Shown in pieces: positions 39,101-51,100 of a stretch of 64,000 bases of DNA; the stretch's first letter is position 1, and each line of letters starts with the position of its first letter. The notes below the pieces were generated by a model. It made no database searches and had not been told where the DNA came from. It was given only the letters and a program-made list of their open reading frames with translations. The DNA is taken from contig NC_081413.1 in NCBI RefSeq assembly GCF_030272615.1, positions 159,276,849 to 159,340,848 on the forward strand, given 5' to 3'. A program made the translations under genes and the position numbers. This DNA is from Cryptomeria japonica. Taxonomy: Eukaryota > Streptophyta > Pinopsida > Cupressales > Cupressaceae.

Positions 39101-42100
39101 ATGCCCAAAATGGCGTCCACTTGTGCATTAAATGTACCATTTTCCATCAAATCTGCCCAATACATCATAAATGCAATAAATATTTGTTGATGTGTTTTTC
39201 ATGCACATGTGAACACAAAATAAAATACCAAGGTATCTTATCCTCTCTTGAACAAAGTTTCCTCGAATGCTGAAGATTTCGCCTAAGGATCATTCGAGAA
39301 GACTCCAAGGTTCTTATATTTAGGGTCTCTACGTTTGGATAAGCTCGTGGTATGATGTGATTATGTTGGAATCACAAGGGGACTTGCATTTGACTGCCTG
39401 AGCATTTAATTTGTTGGAACTTGAATCCTATCTGCTAGCTGGAAGATAAAGAAATGGCAAAAGATACAGGGTTTGGAGCATTTAATTTAAGACCTAGAAT
39501 GCAAGAAGATGGATAAACGACTAGGTGGAGTCCTACTGGTTTGCGTCTCACCATCAGGTTGAACAATCCGACACCAACTCAGTGCGATCTTCTAAGGGAA
39601 TTTTAAGATGTTCAAATCGTTACACCATCGGACACTGATCACCATTCAAGTTAATGTATGAACAATAGACGCGTAACGACTCGAGATTAAACTCATTCAT
39701 GCCAGTTGACCACACAAGGCGCAGTTACAATCAGCAAGAGGCTACGGTTTGGACTAGGCGGACTCCACGCGAGTGCATTCAACAATTTTTATCCATTCAA
39801 TCTAATTATCTACCATCTAAAATTGAAGATTCAACAAGAAACCATGCATATTGCAAGAAAGAACACATTTCACCTTAACTTCAATGAAAATAGAGTTCAT
39901 TTACAATTTAGGCAACAATATCTTGCCTTCTCCTCCTAATCTACTCTAATTGTTATTCTAACCTCTATTAACCAACTATTAACTATTAACCTTTACAAGT
40001 GAAGAGCCAGGGCTTTATATAGAGCGCCCTTTACAAACAGATAGCTCTGATTGACTTAGAATCAATGGCTAGGATTAAAGGATAGAAACCCTAATTAGGG
40101 TTTGTTATAACAAACTTCCTTAGCCAATGAGATAATTACATTTAATATTTGAGAACCAATAGGTAGGAAACATGGGTAGGTACACCGAAGTTTGTGCCGT
40201 CCCCGATGAGTCAGGTACATTGAATCTGGACATGCTGAGGTGGACCAATCCGACTGGAGGAAAAGTGATTGGGATGCCACCTTGTTTGACGTTTGTATCT
40301 TGGTTGATCCTCCTTTGTCCTTGATGCGAAGAATGATGTACCTCCTTGATCTTCTATGTGCTTGATGAGGCCTCCTTACTGTCAAGTCTTCCTTCTCTGG
40401 TAGCATACCTTGCCTTGAAGAGCTTGTAAGGTCTTCCTTCTCTGTCATTAAGTGGATCCTTTGTGTGGTAGAATGAAATCTTGAGGCTAACTTGCAACTC
40501 CTCGAACACTTGAAGTCTTCCAACGCTTCAAAACACATTGAGTCCTCCTTTATGCCCCTGGAACGTCCTCGATGGTGATGGGCTTAGAATAGGTCGTCCT
40601 TGTCCTGGCCTGGTCTTCTTTCATCTGCAAAACAAACCAAAAGGTGATTAAAGACACATAATAAATTCATTCAACATAGCATTTTCTACCTTAAAACATC
40701 AACAAGAAGACATCAAAATGAAGTTCGCTCAAAATCCTCTCCAGGGATAGGCCCTATAAGAATTTCGCTTAGGAGCCTTTGGAAGGGTCAGGAACAAATT
40801 TTGACAAAGTTGCTCAATCAGACCTCATTCTCAACATTACCTCACCAAGATTAAGTCATTAACCTCCAAAATTGCCAAGGAATAGGTTTTGCTCAAGGAC
40901 CTATGCAAAATATTAGACCACTTAGGAATTTTGCTCTGGACCCTTTGGAAGGGTTAGGAGCGAAATTTGCATTCTTGGCTCAAATTCTTCTCACTTTGTG
41001 ACCATACTCGCTCAGATGCATGTCTAAGGATGCCCTCAATCTCAACCAATACCAAGTTTGATGCAAAATGGAGTTTTGAAGGATTTCGCTCTGAACCCTT
41101 TGGAAGGGTCAGGAGTGAAATTCTTGAATTAGGCTCAAATTCTATCATTTCTTCACTCCAAAATGCCTCCAAGACAAGCATATGCTAGCCTTCTATCCAC
41201 CAAAGCCTAGGAATCCACCACTTGACCTTCATCATGAGCAAATTAGGTGAAATTGAGAATTTCGCTTTGAACCCTTTGGAAGGGTTAGGAGCGAAATTCT
41301 TGACTTGCTTGTTTTCCTTCACCTAGTTTCACTCTCCATACCTTTGACTCTCCCTTTTGGATCCCCCTTTCACGAAGACAAGACTTGTTTGACCTCAAAA
41401 AGGCCTGAAAGGAGAATTTCGCTAAAAACCATGGCCAAGGACATGACCTTTGGAGAATTTCGCTGTGGACCCTTTGGAAGGGTCAGGAGCAAAGTCCTAG
41501 TTTAAGCTCAAAATCTTGATCATTGGTGGCCACAATCATTTCAAAGGCATGCCTAGGGGTCCTTCCAAGCTCAATATACCTTGATCCACACTTAGCTTGA
41601 CACAAAAATGGAAGAAAAAGAGGGATTTTGGGAATTTCGCTCTGGACCCTTTGGAAGGGTCAGGAGCGAAATTCAAGATTGAGGCTTGATTCTTCATTCC
41701 CTTCGCCCTCATTCACTTCCTAAGGCAAAACATGTTGATTTACTTCCAAATACTCCCAAGGAACTAAGATCTTGGTCCAAACAAGGAAGAAATGGGTGTG
41801 TTCTTGGAATTTCGCTTTGGACCCTTTGAAAGGGTCAGGAGCGAACTTCTTGACTAAGGTTGATTATACTCTCCATTGCTTCTCTTTGCCTTCAAGCTTG
41901 ATCAAACTCACTTCTCCTCATAATAATCAAATCCATCTGCCATCCTTTTAGCTCAAAACAAGTTCGTTTTCATCATTTTAGGCAAGATAGGGGGTCAAAC
42001 TAAGGATTTCGCTCTGGACCCTTTGGAAGGGTTAGGAGCGAAATTCTCCTTTTGGGTTGATTTCTACCTCTTCATTGCCTCAAACCTCTTCTCAAAGGCA

Positions 42101-45100
42101 AATATGTATCAAAGCCTTGTCAACCATGCCTCAAAAATCCAAAACTTGGCCATATCAAAGAGCAAAATAGAGGAAAAGTGAATTTCGCTCTAGACCCTTT
42201 GGAAGGGTCAAGAGTGAAATTCTCATTTTAGGCTCATTTTCACCTTTTTCCTCCCTTCTTTGGCTTGGATATAACTTATTAGGCCTCTCCTGATCATCCT
42301 CTAGTCCAAGTTAGCATTCACTTCAAGGTTTTTTGAAGAAAAAAAAAGGGTCTCATATGAATTTCGCTCTGAACCCTTTGGAAGGGTCAGGAGCGAAATT
42401 CTTGTCTTTGTCAAAAATCCTCCATTCATTCACATTCCATTACTACAAAATGCAAAGACACATCATTTTCCTTCCAAATACGCCCAAGGAACAAGGTTGG
42501 TAGTCTAAACAAGGAAGCAAATGAGGCTTATGAAGAATTTTGCTCTGAACCCTTTGAAAGAGTCAGGAGCCAAATTCACAATCTTGGAGAAAATCCTCAC
42601 TTTTTAATGCTTTCAATCACTTCCTAAGGCAAGAACATATCAATCTACCCCCACCATGTCCAAGGAACAAGATTTTCAGTGCAAACTAGGAAGAAAAATG
42701 TGTCTTCTAAGAATTTCGCTATGGACCCTTTGGAAGGGTCAGGAGCGAAATTCACAATCTTGCTTGATTTCACACCTCTTTCATCTAATCCATCTTTAAA
42801 CTTGATCAAATTTGCCTCTACTTACCACCATCAAGTCCACTTGCCATCCACTTGGCTCCAAAAATCTTCATTTTCAATGCCTTAGGCCAAAATTGAGGGT
42901 CAAATGAGGATTTCGCTCTGGACCCTTTGGAAGGGTCAGGAGCGAAATCCTAGTTTCAAGCTAATCTTTCACCTCGTTTCTCCTTTTCATATCTTGGACA
43001 CACTTTGTTAGGCTTCCTTCCATCATGATCATGCAAATTTGCTCTTCAAGTTGACATATAGCTCAAGGTTTTGCAAAAAAAAAAGGGTTTTACATGAATT
43101 TCGCTCTAGACCCTTTGGAAGGGTCAGGAGCAAAATTCCTCCTTATGCTCAAATCCTGACTTCATTTTCATATTTCTTCACTCCAAATAAGTGTTTTGCC
43201 CTCAATAATGCCTGGGAATGAGTTAGTTCTAAGTTTGGATCAAAGTAGAATGCCCTATAGAGGAATTCGCTCTGGACCCTTTGGAAGGGTCAGGAGCGAA
43301 ATTGAAATTCGCTCTGGACCCTTTGGAAGGGTCAGGAGCGAAATTGAAATTCGCTTTGGTCCCTTTGGAAGGGTCAGGAGCAAAATTTGACATTTTGGTC
43401 TCTCCGTCAGGATTCATATATGGAATATAACATTTAAGTATAAGAACTTATACTTTAAGTTATATTCCATATATATTGTCAAAATGTTTGAGAGTGGTCT
43501 CGGACCTCCAGGAGTTATAATGCAAAATCTAGTTTTTGGAGGATTCTTCAATTTTCCAGACAGTCAAATTTTAGGATCAAGATGACATTCCAGATAGCCA
43601 AATCTCAAGACATTTGAAGATCAGGATGACATTCCAGACTTCATCACTCACCAATTTGACCTAACTCAGACCTTCAAAGATGATATTCACTCACCAAGCT
43701 TCATTGACCTCCCGAAACTCAAACAAGACACTATTAGCAACAAGAGAAAAACTAGGCCTAAGGGAGACTTTCAAAGAAACCCTAACCTGGAGCACCTGCT
43801 GACTCCCCCTGGCTCAAGCAGAGCTTGCCATCCTAGTGATCCCCCTGGCGACACTCAAAATGCAAAGGCTAATAGACAAAACCCTAAAAACCTAGTAAGC
43901 AAACCCCAGAAAGCAAAAAAAGTAGGGGTCTCCATTTGCAATGGGGCGATGTGTGAATACGTCACAACAATATTCCTCCATTCAAAATCGCCCATGATGC
44001 CATAAATGCACCATCATCTCCTGAATGTGACGACTACATGCAAAAGATGCTCCACCACCTTGCCATGCATTGACTCAGTCGCCATTTGGTCAAATATTCC
44101 GACAATGAATGTGCCACCATGCTGCCATGCGTTCAATAGATTCATGCCACACAAATAGACATTGCCGTCATTTATAATTTTCCTGGTTGTGCTTCATTAA
44201 TATGGAATATCCGATTTGCATGTCGCCATCTCATCCTTTACTAGAATCTTTCCATTTTGGGCTCACAAAAGACATTTTGGAATATTTTCCTACCTTGGAA
44301 GAATTTTAACAATCTTTTTCCACTTCTGAACCTGATTCTTGTACGTTCGAAATTTAGGAGAGAGAAAATTCTTGAAGAGAGAATTTTGTCCTTAAGGAAA
44401 ATTTCTGTGCAGACTTTGTCCTGGAGGAAGATTTTCCTGACCGCTGACCATTTTCCATGTTCAAGGAATTTTGTCAACCTGAGTCTTGGAGAGAGAAAAT
44501 CTAGCCAATTTTCTTTGTGCCTTGAAATTCTTCACCTTGGGCACATTTCTTCCCTGAGGAAGGAACTTCTTCATAGCTTAGCCAAATTTCACATTTTCCA
44601 AGAATTTTGTCCAGAAGGAAGGAATTTCCAACACTTTGTAAATTTTTAACTTTCCTAGAATTCTGTCTTGGAGGAAGGAATTTCCAACACTTAGTCAATT
44701 TTTCACTTTCCTGGAATTTCTTTATCTTGGGTGTAATTTTCTCCTTGGGAAGAAATTCTTTGAATTCTTTTCTTTTTGAACCTTGATTTTCACGTCCTGC
44801 TTCCAACCTTAGGCACATTTCGGAATTGGAGAAGAAATTTTGGAAATTTGTTCCTTGAGGAAGGAATCTTTTTGTGCCTTTTGAGTTCATCTTGTTCCAG
44901 GGAATCTTTTTCATCAATTTGTCACATTTCCTATTTTTTAGGAATTTTTCCAATTTTGAGCTTTGGGGTCCAGGAAAGAGAAACTTCTCTCATGAATCCA
45001 AATCTGATTTTTTTTTGAAATTCGGATGATTTTTGATGCCCAAAAATGGATTCTTTTAAATTTTTCTTGGGGGGAATTTTCTTTTCCAGTCTATCCTTAA

Positions 45101-48100
45101 CTTACATTTTCCTTGATCCCCTCCACCTAGCGCACCCAATTGAACTTGGGGTGCTATTTCCACTGCATGGAGGAATTTCACTTTTGAATGCATTTCCTTG
45201 ATGCCTTAGGATTCAATCTTCTTTCCTTGTCCTGGGCATGAACTTGGTGTCCTAGAGGAATTTGATCCCTTGATAACTTTCCCTAGCACCTTCCATTTCT
45301 TGCGCTTCCCTTTGCATTTGGGTGCCAAATCACTAGGCTGAAGGAATTTTTGGGGTGGAGGAAAAGTCCTCCACCACCCCATTTCAGCTCCCAACTCCAT
45401 GCTAGAGCGCCAAAACCACTAGGTGAAGGAAAAATTGCCATGGAGGAAAATGGCCTTATTTTAGTGGCCTCATTTTAGCGGTCACCTAGTTTTGGCATGA
45501 TTTCATTGCCTGAGAAATTCTTGCTTGGTTTTCCATCCAGACCTAGTCATTTTTCAATTGTTTTCGGATCAGGATGCCATTTTGGAATTGAAGAGATTTT
45601 CCACCCGACTTAGAGGATTTTCCATGCTTTCCACTTCTAAATGGGAGTTCCATACTTAGCCATTTTTTGATCAGTGGCTTGCCTTTTCAAACTTTCCAGA
45701 TTTAGACAATTCTTTAGGGTTGTTCAGTCTTCAATGTCTGTTTGTGAAGGACCTGCCAAAAATAGACTTTCCCAAAATAGTAAGTGTTTCAAAATATTAG
45801 GATTAGGGCAAAATAGGACACAGAGACACTAAAAATACAAACTTGCTAAAAAGAGAAATTGCGAAAAATAGTAAGTTTGATTTTTGGCAAAATTAGACCA
45901 ATTCGGAAGGTAATGAAATCCCTAAAAAATAGGAACTTTCTATAGAAAGTTGCTTGGAATTCACTCAAATTTCACTGGCAGGTTCCTTAAAGGGTCCTGA
46001 TTCCAATGCAACGTTCATTTTTTCCAAAACCCCAAAGGAAAGGCCTCAAATCCAAGTCTGAAGGACGAAACCCTAAAACACACAAAACAGGCTCCAGACT
46101 TGGCCAAATTTACTCAGACGAGTTGTAGACTTGATCAAATTGACCCCCAAACATTTGCAAACTAAGGAGACTAACGAGATTGCCGTGAAAAGACCCAAAA
46201 ACCAAAACCAAAAGACCGAGAGGGCCTAAAAAGTAGGGGGTCCCCATTTACAATGGGGCGATGTGTGAAAATTTCACAAGTCTTTTGCTATCAATTTTTG
46301 ATGGCCTCCTTTAATAATAACACATTGAAATTGGTGCCTCAAACTTTCAATGTCAATGGTCAAAGCATTTACCAATGCATTGCAATGTGGGATGCTAGTC
46401 ACATCAAATGGTATATTATTATAGTGCCAAAAGTTTGCAGCTTCTACCCTTGCCCCATTTTATGTAGTAGCCAAAGTTAAAGCTGTGCACTTGGAAACAT
46501 TGTGATGAATGAAGAGTCTAGGTGGGAAAATAGTATGGCGTGAACTATATGTTGAGACTCGATGACTTGTGGCAAGGACTTGTAAAACTAAATTCTAATC
46601 AAGATCAGTGAGTTTGGTCTGTAGATTATTAGACTTGATTGGGTTTGATGTTTGAGACTCGACCATAGTATTGAGACTCAACTAGCCTTGGTGAGAACTT
46701 GCGAATCTGAGTCGTACGGTCAAGGCTCATAGACTCGACTAAGTCCAACAGTCGAGTCTTGTGTCCTATCAAGCTCAACAAGTTTGTGATTGAGATTCAC
46801 TGATTAATCTAGTGCAAGTCTTTGATTGATTTTACGGAGAAAAAAAAAAATCAACTTGAATTTATAAAAAAAATATTAAAACATATTTTCATGTAATATA
46901 TATTTTTAACTTGTTGACATTTGCTAAGTTTGGCTGGAGTTTTTCTTTATGTTTGAGTCCGAGACAAAATAGCTTGCCAAGTTTGTGTCATAACGATATT
47001 GCTTGAACTCTCTTTAGTGTGAGTGTAGAAACATTGAATCGCGAAGCCAGTAAAAGAGATTCCCGATGAATTGAGGGTGGCCATGGAAATCATTTTTAAT
47101 GCAACCGCTTCCCTTTTCCTGTTCCTTTCACTTCTCTTCCTTCATAGCTAGAAAGTAGGGCATTCATTTCTTATTGCACTTCTTCCTCTAATCAGCCACT
47201 TAATTTGATATCTTGTCCAACAATTTGAACAAGGTGATATTTCAGGTTATTGACACTTCCTTTCATGTTAAACTCACAAAAGTGGTCACTATGAATGGAA
47301 ATCTAAAATGTCAATCATCGCGAGAAGGAAGGAATATGTAGAATAACAATGGGTACAAAGGTTTGACAAATGCAATTGGGCTTATGGGTTGTGATGTTTG
47401 TCTGTATCTCCTGGTTTTCTTTTTTCACATTGAGTCCTTAAGTTTTCTCTATTGGAATACGTTGGCTGGTTTGTTTAGGGTTCAAGATTTCATGAGAGAT
47501 CATCAATTGGAGAATGAACTTATTAGTTTGAGTCCTAGTAGTTTTGACACCATTCAAGAATTTTCAGGAAGTTTGAATCATTGAAATTGTAGTTAAAACG
47601 TGGAATTGGGAAAGAAAACACCTATTTGATTCCTAGTAGTATTCTTTCTAAACTTTGCTTCAGACTATTCAATTTTTGTTCGGCCTTCTATGCCATGACA
47701 GTTGCCTTAGGAGCTTAGCTCATTATGCCATCTCTAGATTGGATAAAGGATAAGAAGCATAAAGGATCAGAAATCTGTCAATTCTAAAGCAATATTTAAG
47801 ATTTCTTCTTCAAAAGGCTACATGCTTAAGAAAGAGAAGGTCAAATGTTCCTATTGCAAAACGTTTGATCATGATGAACAAAAGTGTTTGAAGATACAGA
47901 TTTATCACTTGTCATGTCCCCTCCTTGATCGTTATATATATATATATATCCTAAATGAAACAATTATTATAAATTAATACAATAAATTATTATAAATTAA
48001 TACAATAAATTATTATTTGAATTTTTTTAATTTATTAAATATTATTATGTCATGTCCCCACCATGGACACTAGACTGAAACAGTAAACCAATGTGATGTC

Positions 48101-51100
48101 CCAGTTTGATGCAATGATTGAACATAAGGATAGACAGTATGCATCCATTAATCCCATACATATTTTTGATGATGGCTTGATTATATCAATCACGATGTGT
48201 TCTACAAATCGATAAAGTAAGATCATTGAGTAAGGTGATGTGGCTGAGAAGAGTAAGAGCAATCTATATTACATCGGGCACTTGGTCCCATATTAATATA
48301 TTTAGCCATTTTTAATATGAACAGAAAGAATACAAGACTCTGAGCTGTCAAGATCAGACGTTTGGTAATAAGGGAGCTGCAATAAAGAAATTAATTATTA
48401 GGACGATTAGCCTGAAGCTAATTCATTACCTCAGATCAACTAAGGCATACGATGAAGGTGATTGACAGGTAAAGTGATTACCTACATTCAGCTTAGAGCA
48501 CGTGCCATAGGGAAGAATTAATAATTATCGGATGATTAATACATACAAAGATATGAAGAAAAGAATGATTAAGCAATGCCTACTCAAAGGCTACGATTTG
48601 TCTCCAAAGGATGCGATTACCAAGACCAAGCATAACGGTTAAAGGATATCGATTCACTGCCTATGAAGATAAAGATACTAAGGCATGGATCAGGCCTGAA
48701 GAAAGATGACAATTAAATTACGGAAGGGTGTGGTTTGAATAATAAGACGATTTCTCAAAGAGGTGTGATTACAGCAAACGGTTATTAGTTAAGGCAAGGG
48801 ATAACTTATGGGGGGTAGTTAATTAAGGCTCAAATAATTGCAGCGATTTATAAACATATGGTTAAATGGAAATAACAAGACATCTTAAGTGAAAGGGTGA
48901 AATTAACAAAGGAGTGTGTCCATTGTTGAGGAGATCCTTTAAGGCTGTGACTTTATGAAAGGACACGACCCCTCATTCCAATGGAGAGATATTCATACAA
49001 TAATCTGACCACTCCCAGGAGGATGGGGGGATTGAGACGGATAGTATATGAGATATTAGTATTCAGCAAGATCATTCAGATCAGACCAGAACTGTTCATT
49101 AAGTTACAGGCAGTAACATCCTTGTTCTTGGTGGTACCCACAGGGATGTGCTTAATACGTATGCTTAATACATGATATCTAGTAATGTTTTTTATGCAGA
49201 ATTTAATAGTAATATTAATATAGACTGCAACACATATGACAGTCATTCTTGATTTCATATAAAGTGGCAGACCATGTCAGATCTGTCTGTCCTTACAGCC
49301 ACTAATATAATTGATGTTTTTTTAGGCAGTGGTGGTATTATTAATTTATATAAGAGGTAATTAATAAATAGGTTACTAATAAATATATAAACGATTTATA
49401 ATATAATTTATAATTCATTTATTTGTTTATTTATATGTTCAAATCAGAATAAGGATTATATATATATATGTATGTATACATAATGTCTAAGTCAGACAAA
49501 TAAAAATATTAGGTTTGGTTCATGTTAAGATGGAATTGCTTCCTAATCAATCTAGTTTAAGTCATAAGTATATGGGAATAGATTAATTATGGTTAAAACA
49601 GGCCTAAAATTAGTAGGGGACATTACATCACTTAATGCATTAAAGAAAATAATATCATTATTGTTCTTAAGTCAGTAAAATAGAGTTTTTCATATGAGGG
49701 GTCTTCTAGGGCAAAAGGAAATGCAAGAGAAAAGGGAAGGGCAAAATCCTTTTAGTAGTTGCATTTCCACCGTCCACTTGGGTACTTGATTTGGGTCAGG
49801 TGCTTCCACCACTTGGCTTCATCTTATGATGATTTCACATCTTTGGAGCCTTGTACTACACCGTCTATTTTGATGGGTGATGGCACTCATTTTGAGGTGT
49901 GTGAGAGGGTTTGTTGATGTTGGTAGCAAGATATTTTAGGTGTTGTTTGTCCCCTCATTGTCAAGAAATCTCCTGTCAGTTTATTAGATCACTTTCATTG
50001 GTTCAAGCAAGCAAGTTGAGTTCACTCTTGATTTACTGGTTGTTAGTGACGTACATAGTAGTTCTATAGTTGCAATGGAGAGGGCAAATCATTAGTCTTG
50101 ATTATGTCTTTTCTCACTTTGTTCGTGATCCTCTTTTGATTGTTCTACTCCCTCAATCTGTTGACCATCTTAACTACCACTACGTAGTAGCTTAGCCTTC
50201 CACGTCATGGTACAAGATTGCCTTCTATTTCCTTTTCAAATAGTCTTTGCCAAGGGCACATTCTTGGTAAGTATGTTGAAGAAATGTCTGAGAGAGGCAA
50301 GGCATGGAGACTTCACAAATTTTGGAGTTAGCTCATTGTGACTTGTCTAGTTCATTTTCCATCCTTACTTTAGCAGGTATAGGTATGTTTTGACCTTCAT
50401 TGATGACCTTTTCAGGTATACTTTCTTCAACATAATCTTGGGTTGAGTATTTTTAGGACTAGAAATCTTTTGCAGAGAAACAGTTAGGGAAAGTCATTTG
50501 GGTTTTGCACATGGACAATGGTGGTGTATATGTTAGCCATTGTTTAGAGCAGTTTTGCACTTGAAAGGGGATTGATTTGTAGTGCATAGTTCCATATAAT
50601 CGTCAACATAATGGTGTGGTAGAATGCAAGAATAGGTCTTGAAGGAAATGGCTAATTGTGTGAGACACTCCAGATCTTTTGCACTTTAGTATTGCACAGA
50701 GGCCATTAATTGTTCTTGTTATATTTTGAAGCACATTCCTCATCAAGCCTTGAAGGGAGTTAGTTCTTTTGAAGCTTGCAGTGGTTGGAAATCCATAGTT
50801 AAGCACTTTAAGGTTATTGGTCCTTTTGCATGGGCCCACTTTCCTATATAGAAATGTAAGACCACAGATCCACATATAAGGCCTTATATTTTTGTAGGTA
50901 ATGCAGATTGTGTGGAGGGTTATTGCCTTTACCCTACTAAACATGAGTTGTTCATTGAGAGAAGTGTTCATTTTGAAAAGAGCTCTTCAATTACCACCCT
51001 TGAAGCCTTTCATAATTCATGTTTACATTTAATTCGATGGGCATTGATGAAATCTCTTAGGAATTAGAGCCACCTAGGCAAACTCTTGATGATATGGATT

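Larger units (their letters stand above)
28875..46279 (-). mobile_element. Giant solo LTR, family A2, carrying two further insertions
   Basis: Minus strand: U5 end tgttgatgtgttttttatg at 28875; U3 start near 46279 (fcacacatcgcccc block with caatggggacc at 46230-46270). Own segments: 28875-29199, 38484-39184, 43970-46279, about 3.3 kb. A TATA-like ccaatataatgggg followed by ttcatttgtaaagc lies near 38960 (reversed). Flanks ggtct (28870-28874) and agtct (46279-46283) fit a duplication. 44240-44950 has its own repeated gaaggaatttcc / gaattttgtcc motif. Similar sequence occupies 62514-64000. Confidence 0.78.

Noticed and set aside
43196-43417. Open frames encoding repeated FGRVRSE or [10 protein letters not shown] peptides
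   Set aside because: They are translations of the hairpin motif and appear on both strands in several copies; no start context or conservation as protein.
44240-45020. Overlapping 80-150 codon open frames rich in Lys/Phe/Leu
   Set aside because: They lie on both strands in a repeated gaaggaatttcc region of the A2 LTR and look like low-complexity artefacts.
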